From contig NZ_CP094534.1 in the NCBI RefSeq assembly GCF_022811645.1, positions 1,116,001 through 1,180,000 on the forward strand: a stretch of 64,000 nucleotides of DNA, given 5' to 3'. Shown here piece after piece: positions 58,123 to 64,000 of this stretch (its first letter is position 1; each line of letters begins with the position of its first letter). Under the pieces are notes generated by a model. The model was not told where the DNA came from, made no database searches, and saw only the letters and a program-made list of their open reading frames with translations. The position numbers and the translations under genes were made by a program. The stretch comes from Hymenobacter monticola (GTDB lineage Bacteria > Bacteroidota > Bacteroidia > Cytophagales > Hymenobacteraceae).

Positions 58123-58266
58123 GGGTTCGGGGTTGTAAGTGAAGCGCGCCACGGCCGGGATGGCCCGCTGCGAGCGCAGGAGAAGACAACCCATGCCAGC
58201 AAATGGTTTTGGCGGCGTTCCACATCGGTATGGCAATGCTTACTGCTACCGCTAAGCATCAAACAC

Positions 58267-58305
58267 AAAGAAGCCCCCGCAGCAGGCGCTACAGGGGCTT
58301 CTTTT
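58267..58305. terminator. Terminator between the lipoprotein gene and the aldo/keto reductase gene
   Basis: AAAGAAGCCCC pairs with GGGGCTTCTTT around a 16-base loop and is followed by a T on one side and preceded by A on the other. It is downstream of the lipoprotein gene at 58331 on the minus strand. Confidence 0.75.
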
Positions 58306-58330
58306 GGTTCGGTGTGTAGTGGCGGTAGGC

Positions 58331-58768
58331 CTACAGCTGAATGACCGGGAACGAGCCCACTACCTCGCCCACGCCGGTAAACGTGGTGCGGAATTGGCCG
58401 CTGACGACGCGGGTTTGGGTGTCGTAGGCCGTGGTGCCGGTGGTGTTGGTTCCGGTTTCCCCGTCCAGGCTGCTGCTTAGGGCATTCGTGGCTGCGCTGG
58501 CAGTGGCAGTACCCTTCGTGAAACGCAATAACAACGTTTTGCCGTTGCTAAGCTTGCCGGAAAGGGTCAGACGAGGGGCACCCGTCTGGTAGGTAGCATC
58601 AACGACGCGGGCTTCCCGAAGTTCGTAATCGGGGGCGCCGGCTTCGGAAACCGTTACCTTGATAGTGGATACTTCGGGCGTAGGGGCTGGGGTAGGCGCG
58701 TCTTTGCCACAGCCCGTGGCCAAGGCGCCCACCAGCAACGCCGGGGCCAAAACAGTGATAAATCGCAT
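58331..58768 (-). CDS. Small uncharacterised lipoprotein
   Basis: 145 residues from ATG at 58768. Signal MRFITVLAPALLVGALATGC (lipobox ATGC, mature Cys20) followed by a Pro/Thr/Ala linker (KDAPTPAPTPEV) and a beta-rich soluble domain of about 110 residues (YELREARVVDATYQTGAPRL, LSGKLSNGKTLLLRF, SGQFRTTFTGVGEVVGSF). No family name can be given; similar beta lipoproteins of about this length occur widely in Hymenobacter-like genomes. The frame is open upstream into dxs, but that part is not coding. It is 88 bases downstream of dxs on the same strand. Confidence 0.7.
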   Translation of the reverse strand: MRFITVLAPALLVGALATGCGKDAPTPAPTPEVSTIKVTVSEAGAPDYELREARVVDATYQTGAPRLTLSGKLSNGKTLLLRFTKGTATASAATNALSSSLDGETGTNTTGTTAYDTQTRVVSGQFRTTFTGVGEVVGSFPVIQL

Positions 58769-58856
58769 AGCGCTAATAAGATTGGTAAAATCGGATTGCC
58801 TCAAAGACAGGCGACTACGCCTGCTTCGGTTGAAAAGGAAATGGCGAGGCTGTGGC

Positions 58857-60800
58857 TTAAACCAATGATTGCAATACTTGATTCCCCACCTTGGCGCTGA
58901 GCTCGCGCACGGCGGCGGCAATGCCGGCGGCGTCGAAGCCGCACTCTTTGTAGAGCTCGTCCTGGGTGCCATGCTCCACCACACGGTCGGGAATGCCGAG
59001 GCGGCGCACCGGCAGGTGGAAGCCGTGGTCGGTGAGGAATTCGAGCACGGCCGAGCCAAAGCCGCCGGGCAGGCAGCCATCTTCCACGGTCACGATGGCG
59101 CGGTAGCGGCGGGCGATGTCGCGCAGCATTTCCTCGTCCAGCGGCTTGCAAAAGCGCATGTCATAGTGGCCCGCGTCGAGGCCCTCAGCCAGCAGCGTTT
59201 CGGTGGCTTTCACGGCGTAGTTGCCGATGTGGCCGATGCTGAGGATGGCCACGCCGCCTTCCTCGCCCTCGCGCACCACGCGGCCTGTGCCGATGGCCAG
59301 GCGCTGCAGCGGCGTGCGCCACTGCGGCATCACGCCCTCGCCGCGCGGGTAGCGGATGCTGAAGGGGCCGGCGTTTTCGGACAGGGTGGCGGTGTACATC
59401 AGGTTGCGCAGCTCCTGCTCGTTCATGGGGGCGGCCACCACAATGTTGGGGATGCAGCGCATGTAGGCCAGGTCGTAGCAGCCGTGGTGGGTGGGGCCGT
59501 CGGCGCCCGCAAAGCCGGCGCGGTCGAGGCAGAACACCACGTGCAGGTTTTGCAGGGCCACGTCGTGCACCACCTGGTCGTAGCCCCGCTGCATAAACGA
59601 GGAGTAGATGTTGCAGAACGGAATGAGGCCCTGCGTGGCCAGACCGGCCGAGAACGTAACGGCGTGCTGCTCGGCAATGCCCACGTCGAAGGCGCGGTCG
59701 GGCATGGCTTCCATCATGATGTTCAGCGACGAGCCCGAGGGCATGGCCGGCGTCACGCCCATCACCTTGTCGTTGGCCTCGGCCAGTTCCACCAGCGTGT
59801 GGCCGAACACGTCCTGGTACTTGGGGGGCTGGGGCTTCTCGGGCGTTTTCTTATAAATCTCGCCCGTGATTTTGTCGAACAAGCCCGGCGCGTGCCACAG
59901 CGTCTGGTCCTTCTCGGCCAGCGCGTAGCCTTTGCCTTTCACCGTCACGCAGTGCAGCAGCTTCGGGCCAGGAATGGTTTTGAGGTCGTTGAGGATGGTG
60001 ACGAGGTGCTGCACGTCGTGGCCATCCACGGGGCCGAAATAGCGGAATTTCAGGGCCTCGAACAGGTTGCTTTGCTTGAGCAGGGTGGCCTTCATGGCCG
60101 CCTCCACCTTGCGGGCAATCTGCTGAGGATTGGGGCCGAATTTCGAGAGCTTGCCGAGAACGTTCCACAGCTCGTCGCGCACCTTGTTATAGGTGCGGGA
60201 GGTGGTGATGTCGGTGAGGTATTCCTTGAGCGCGCCCACGTTGGGGTCAATGCTCATGCAGTTATCATTGAGGATAACCAGCAGGTTGGAATTGGCCACG
60301 CCGGCGTGGTTGAGGGCCTCGAAGGCCATGCCGGCCGTCATGGCGCCGTCGCCAATCACGGCGATATGCTGCCGGTCTTTCTCGCCCTTGTAATCCGACG
60401 CCACGGCCATGCCCAGCGCCGCCCCGATGCTGGTGCTGCTGTGGCCCACGCCAAAGGCGTCGTACTCGCTTTCGCTGCGCTTGGGGAAGCCCGACATGCC
60501 GTGGTAGCGGCGGTTGGTGGGAAACTTGTCGCGGCGGCCGGTGAGGATTTTGTGGCCGTAAGCCTGGTGGCCCACGTCCCACACCAGCTGGTCGTAGGGC
60601 GTATTGAATACGTAGTGCAGGGCCACGCTCAACTCGACCACGCCCAGCGAGGCGCCGAAGTGGCCACCATAGATGCTCACCGAATCGATGATAAACTCGC
60701 GCAGCTCGGTGCTCAGCTGGACTAATTGCTCAGGAGCAAGCTTTTTGAGGTCGTTGGGCGAGTCTATCGCCGCGAGCAGCGGGCCGGGTTCAACTATCAT
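58857..60800 (-). CDS. dxs: 1-Deoxy-D-xylulose-5-phosphate synthase
   Basis: 647 residues, full length. Motifs: VVELSVALHYVFNTPYDQLVWDVGHQAYGHKILTGR with the thiamine-binding His, SEYDAFGVGHSSTSIGAALGMA, the ThDP motif GDGAMTAGMAFEALNHAG...NDNCMSIDPN, and FIDQ-equivalent FCNIYSSFMQRGYDQVVHDV near 400. It makes 1-deoxy-D-xylulose 5-phosphate from pyruvate and glyceraldehyde 3-phosphate, the first step of the MEP route to isoprenoids. It has a TACCTTTG promoter about 70 bases upstream of its start. Confidence 0.97.
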   Translation of the reverse strand: MIVEPGPLLAAIDSPNDLKKLAPEQLVQLSTELREFIIDSVSIYGGHFGASLGVVELSVALHYVFNTPYDQLVWDVGHQAYGHKILTGRRDKFPTNRRYHGMSGFPKRSESEYDAFGVGHSSTSIGAALGMAVASDYKGEKDRQHIAVIGDGAMTAGMAFEALNHAGVANSNLLVILNDNCMSIDPNVGALKEYLTDITTSRTYNKVRDELWNVLGKLSKFGPNPQQIARKVEAAMKATLLKQSNLFEALKFRYFGPVDGHDVQHLVTILNDLKTIPGPKLLHCVTVKGKGYALAEKDQTLWHAPGLFDKITGEIYKKTPEKPQPPKYQDVFGHTLVELAEANDKVMGVTPAMPSGSSLNIMMEAMPDRAFDVGIAEQHAVTFSAGLATQGLIPFCNIYSSFMQRGYDQVVHDVALQNLHVVFCLDRAGFAGADGPTHHGCYDLAYMRCIPNIVVAAPMNEQELRNLMYTATLSENAGPFSIRYPRGEGVMPQWRTPLQRLAIGTGRVVREGEEGGVAILSIGHIGNYAVKATETLLAEGLDAGHYDMRFCKPLDEEMLRDIARRYRAIVTVEDGCLPGGFGSAVLEFLTDHGFHLPVRRLGIPDRVVEHGTQDELYKECGFDAAGIAAAVRELSAKVGNQVLQSLV

Positions 60801-60870
60801 CGGGGCAGGCGTGGTGGGAGTAGTGACGGTATGTAACCGCCTGACCCGCTAAAAGATTATGGGGCCGCCG

Positions 60871-60878
60871 CAAAGGTA
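60871..60878 (-). promoter_or_regulatory. Promoter -7 element TACCTTTG for dxs
   Basis: TACCTTTG on the minus strand matches the TAnnTTTG consensus and lies about 70 bases before the dxs start. No upstream TTTG at usual distance is convincing. Confidence 0.5.
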
Positions 60879-61008
60879 CGACGGCGAACGAAGAGCGGTT
60901 GTTCGGGAGCGGCAGAATAGGGCCCTTGGTCGGGATTTAGGCATTGATAATCTAGTTTTTGAATATCCCGCTGGCCTTCGGGGGGACCTTTGCGTATCGA
61001 ATCCGCGC

Positions 61009-61097
61009 TGTCATCCTGAGCGCAGCGAAGGACCTTATCACTGATGAACAATAGTCGTTCAAGCTTGATAAGGTCCTTCGCTGCGCTCAGGATGACA
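61009..61097. repeat. Palindromic repeat, family A, copy 3
   Basis: Perfect 32-bp arms: TGTCATCCTGAGCGCAGCGA plus AGGACCTTATCA at 61009-61040, complementary to 61066-61097, with a 25-base centre. It is the best-preserved copy of the family, in the 381-base gap between divergent dxs and the TonB-type receptor gene. Confidence 0.9.
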
Positions 61098-61181
61098 GGC
61101 AATTTTGACATTATTTCAAAAAGAAAGCCGCTGGATGCAACCTCCGGCCCCCTCTACGGCACTTTGGCCGTTATGCATTGT

Positions 61182-64000
61182 ATGAAACGAAATGTACCGG
61201 CCACGGCCGTCCTGTTTACGGCCCTGTTGGGCGCCTCTCACGCGGTTTCGGCCCAACAAACCCCGGGGGCGGGCGCCCGGCCGGCCGGCGCCCCGGCCAC
61301 CGCAGCGCCACGCGCGGCCACGGGCCGCATTTCCGGCACCGTGACCGATGCGGCGACGGGTAAACCGGTGTCGTACGCTACGGTGGCGGTGCTCGATGCG
61401 GCCGGCAGCCCCGTGAACGGCGGGGTGGCAGGCGACGACGGCAAATTTGTGCTGGCGGGCATCCCGGCCGGCACTTACACCGTCCAGGTCAGCTTTCTGG
61501 GCTATAAAAACGAGGACAAAGCGGGCGTGATAGTCACGGCCGGCAACACCACGAGCCTGGGCGCGGTGGCCCTGGCTACCTCGGCCCAGAAGCTGGGCGA
61601 AGTAGTGGTGGTGGCCCAAAAGCCGCTGATTGAGGAGCGGGTGGACCGCACCGTGTACAACGCCGAAAACGACCAGACGGCCCGCGGCGGCGACGCCACC
61701 GACGTGCTCAAGCGCGTGCCGCTGCTGAGCGTGGACCTGGACGGCAACGTGAGCCTGCGCGGCTCCAGCAATATCCGGGTGCTCATCAACAACAAGCCCT
61801 CGGCCATTGCCGCCACCAGCATTGCCGACGCTTTGCGCCAGATTCCGGCCGAGCAGATTAAGTCGGTGGAAGTCATCACCTCGCCCTCGGCCAAGTACGA
61901 CGCCGAAGGCTCGGGCGGCATCATCAACATCATCACCAAAACCAACAACCTGAGCGGCGGCACGCTGGGCATCGACGCCAGCGTGGGCACGCGCAGCAGC
62001 AACCTAAACCTGAACGGCAGCCTGCGCACCGGCAAGATGGGCTTCACGCTCAATGCCGGCGGCCGGGCGGGCTACAACATTCCGGGCAGCTTCTCGAACC
62101 GGCAAACGGTGAAGGACGGCTACGACAACGTGCTGTCGACCACCTCGCAGTCGGCCAGTACCAAACAGAACCAGGGCTTCGGCCGCTCGGTGCTGGGCTG
62201 GGACTACGACATCAACAAGCACAACTCGCTGCAGGCCTCGCTCTCGTACGGCGCGCGCCGCTCCAACAACGACCAGAGCCGCCTGACCACGATTTCCAGC
62301 CTGCCGCAAAACAACTCGGTGCGCGACGTGAGCGTGGTGGACAACTCGGGCACGGTGGATGCCAGCCTGAACTACACCCACACCTTCGAGAAGCCGCAGC
62401 AGGAATTCAGCATCCTGACGCTGTATAGCCGCAACGACCGCACGAACGACTTCACGAACACCGTGCTGAATTCGGATTTCAGCACGGCCAGCCGCCTGCG
62501 CAACGACAACCCCAGTTCCAACGAGGAATTCACGGTGCAGGCTGATTACCAATCCCCCATCGGCAAGACGCAGGTGCTGGAATTTGGCGCCAAGGACATT
62601 CTGCGTCGCGTGAACAGCGACTACAGCTACCTCGTGGCCCAGGGCGAAAACGGCGCCTACGTGCCCCGCGTGGGCGTGGGGCTGAACAACGGCTTCAACT
62701 ACCGCCAGAACGTGGCCGCCGGCTACGCAGCCTACACCATCGGCCTGGCTAAAGGCTTCACCCTGAAGCCCGGTGTGCGTTACGAGTACACCACCATCAC
62801 GGCCGACTTCAAGGACGGCAATGCGGTGGCCATTCCCGACTACGGCGTGCTGGTGCCCAGCGTGAACCTCTCGCGCAAGCTCGCCAACGGCAACGTGGTG
62901 AAGCTGGCCTACAACCGGCGCATCCAGCGTCCCTCGCTGCAATTCCTGAACCCGAACCGGCAGCAGTCAAACCCGCTCATTATCAGCGAGGGCAACCCCA
63001 AGCTAGAGCCCGAGTACACGAACAACTACGAGCTGGGCTACAGCACGCTGTTTCTGAAAAAGGTAAACCTGAACTTCTCGGCCTTTGCCCGCAACACCAC
63101 CGGTTCGATTCAGTCGGTGCGGCGGCCGGAAATCATCAACAACGTGGCCACGGGGGTGCAGATTATCACCTTCGACAACATTGGCCGCGAAGACGCTTAC
63201 GGCGGCAGCATCTTCGCCAGCCTCAACAGCGGCAAGTTCAACCTGAACAGCGGCATCGATACCTACTACGCCGTGCTGAACAACAACGTGTCGGACCGGC
63301 TCTACAACGCCAGCAACGAAGGCTTCGTGGCCAGCGGCCGCTTGTTCGGCAGCTACAAGTTTACCGATGTGCTGGCCGTGCAGGCCTTCGGTTTCTACCG
63401 CGGGCGGCAGGTGCAGCTGCAGGGCGAGCAAAGCGGCTTTGGCTTCTACGGCCTGAGCGTGCGGCGCGACTTTGCCGATAAGAAAGGCAGCTTTGGCATT
63501 GGCGCCCAGAACTTCTTCACCAACTCCATCAACATCCGCAACACGATAAGCAGCCCGCTGCTGGACCAAACCAGCACCACCGTGCTGCACAACCTGAGCT
63601 TCCAGGTGAACTTCAGCTATCGCATCGGCAAGCTCACGGCCGGCCCCACGCGCCGCGGCAAGAGCATCAACAACGACGACCTGAAAGGCGACGGCGGCGG
63701 TGGCGGCGACATCAGCGGCGGTGGCGATACCGGTGGCGGTGGCGGCCAAGGCGGACGCCCTAGCGGCGGCCAGCGGCCCGGCGGAGCGCCCGGCGGTGCA
63801 GCTCCGGGCCAACGCCCGGCCGGCGCCTACCCCGGCGCCCCGGCCAATGGCAACGGCCAACGGCCCGCCGGCTTCCCCGGCGGCCAGCAGCGCGGCACGG
63901 CCAGCGACAGCACCTCGGGCAAAACCCCGGCCGACAGCACCGGCGCTCCCATGAACGGCCAGCGCCCCGCCGGCTTCCCCAACATGCAGCGCCCCACGGC
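61182..64000 (+). CDS. TonB-dependent-receptor-like outer-membrane protein with Gly/Pro-rich tail, truncated by window edge
   Basis: At least 939 residues; no stop before the right edge. Signal peptide MKRNVPATAVLFTALLGASHAVSA from ATG 61182 (an ATG at 61173 adds three residues). Residues about 45-130 are a carboxypeptidase-like domain (GRISGTVTDAATGKPVSYATV, GYKNEDKAGVIVTAGNTT), then a plug (EVVVVAQKPLIEERVDRTVYN; SVDLDGNVSLRGSSNIRVLINNKPS; SVEVITSPSAKYDAEGSGGIINIITKT) and an outer-membrane barrel of the OMP_b-brl family. After about residue 836 the sequence becomes Gly, Pro and Gln rich with repeats such as GGGGGDISGGGDTGGGGGQ and AGFP(G/N), probably disordered and outside the barrel. Substrate unknown. 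Confidence 0.85.
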   Translation, partial: MKRNVPATAVLFTALLGASHAVSAQQTPGAGARPAGAPATAAPRAATGRISGTVTDAATGKPVSYATVAVLDAAGSPVNGGVAGDDGKFVLAGIPAGTYTVQVSFLGYKNEDKAGVIVTAGNTTSLGAVALATSAQKLGEVVVVAQKPLIEERVDRTVYNAENDQTARGGDATDVLKRVPLLSVDLDGNVSLRGSSNIRVLINNKPSAIAATSIADALRQIPAEQIKSVEVITSPSAKYDAEGSGGIINIITKTNNLSGGTLGIDASVGTRSSNLNLNGSLRTGKMGFTLNAGGRAGYNIPGSFSNRQTVKDGYDNVLSTTSQSASTKQNQGFGRSVLGWDYDINKHNSLQASLSYGARRSNNDQSRLTTISSLPQNNSVRDVSVVDNSGTVDASLNYTHTFEKPQQEFSILTLYSRNDRTNDFTNTVLNSDFSTASRLRNDNPSSNEEFTVQADYQSPIGKTQVLEFGAKDILRRVNSDYSYLVAQGENGAYVPRVGVGLNNGFNYRQNVAAGYAAYTIGLAKGFTLKPGVRYEYTTITADFKDGNAVAIPDYGVLVPSVNLSRKLANGNVVKLAYNRRIQRPSLQFLNPNRQQSNPLIISEGNPKLEPEYTNNYELGYSTLFLKKVNLNFSAFARNTTGSIQSVRRPEIINNVATGVQIITFDNIGREDAYGGSIFASLNSGKFNLNSGIDTYYAVLNNNVSDRLYNASNEGFVASGRLFGSYKFTDVLAVQAFGFYRGRQVQLQGEQSGFGFYGLSVRRDFADKKGSFGIGAQNFFTNSINIRNTISSPLLDQTSTTVLHNLSFQVNFSYRIGKLTAGPTRRGKSINNDDLKGDGGGGGDISGGGDTGGGGGQGGRPSGGQRPGGAPGGAAPGQRPAGAYPGAPANGNGQRPAGFPGGQQRGTASDSTSGKTPADSTGAPMNGQRPAGFPNMQRPT

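Noticed and set aside
58869..60725. 618-codon antisense frame across dxs
   Set aside because: dxs is unmistakable on the other strand; the antisense frame has no motif.
46431..61097. CRISPR array made of the repeated palindromes
   Set aside because: The copies are kilobases apart, have long inverted arms and no regular spacers, and no cas gene is present.

Overview
The window reads as chromosome of a GC-rich member of the Bacteroidota, most like Hymenobacter or a close relative. The reasons are seen directly: several proteins end in type IX secretion (T9SS) sorting domains, there are SusC/BtuB-type TonB-dependent receptors with carboxypeptidase-like N-terminal domains, many lipoproteins carry short lipoboxes, and promoters of the TAnnTTTG type (often TACCTTTG) precede several genes. 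The genus is an inference from protein style, not from a search. No phage, conjugative module, CRISPR array or insertion sequence with a transposase is visible.

Layout, left to right. 1-6 kb: a partial tyrosinase-type copper enzyme, a frameshifted gene remnant, an uncharacterised protein, a small lipoprotein and a translationally coupled pair of lipoproteins that look like free-standing periplasmic domains of the gliding/T9SS protein GldM. 6-11 kb: tRNA-Gly(CCC), a small membrane protein, a GNAT acetyltransferase, a hydrolase-fold lipoprotein without its nucleophile, a B12-type radical SAM protein and a secreted protein. 11-15.3 kb: a probable copper-handling locus made of an outer-membrane barrel with a His/Met-rich N-terminus, a 16-cysteine Csp/DUF326 protein, an HMA-AraC regulator, a membrane protein and a thioredoxin-like protein. 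15.9-19.4 kb: a corrinoid uptake pair (BtuG-like propeller and BtuB-like receptor) behind a cobalamin riboswitch. 19.5-25.6 kb: an Nramp transporter, a TonB receptor and an outer-membrane protein in one direction, and a CDF efflux protein diverging from them.

25.7-34.5 kb holds four T9SS cargo proteins (one large CHU_C-type protein, two sister type A proteins and a sugar-dehydrogenase-like propeller). 34.6-39.6 kb has housekeeping and small genes, including 3-methyladenine DNA glycosylase and aspartate-semialdehyde dehydrogenase. 39.8-46.4 kb carries a very large lamin-tail repeat protein followed by a DUF1800/DUF1501 pair. 46.6-58.1 kb is centred on L-arabinose use: a LacI-type regulator, a transaldolase-glucose-6-phosphate isomerase fusion, araA, araD, araB, a lipoprotein aldose 1-epimerase with a 14-bp palindromic operator in front, and an aldo/keto reductase. 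Together they would convert arabinose to xylulose 5-phosphate and pass it through the pentose phosphate pathway to glycolysis. 58.3-64 kb: a lipoprotein, dxs (isoprenoid precursor synthesis) and the start of another TonB-type receptor that runs off the right edge.

A second layer is a set of non-coding palindromic repeats with long perfect arms (26-32 bp) in intergenic gaps: three copies of a TGTCATCCTGAGC-like family, two of a GTAGCGTGGACTC family lying directly behind stop codons, two of a longer composite element with an internal terminator-like hairpin, and one CTCACCCCCTGCC palindrome. A short related sequence appears to have inserted in frame inside the radical SAM gene.
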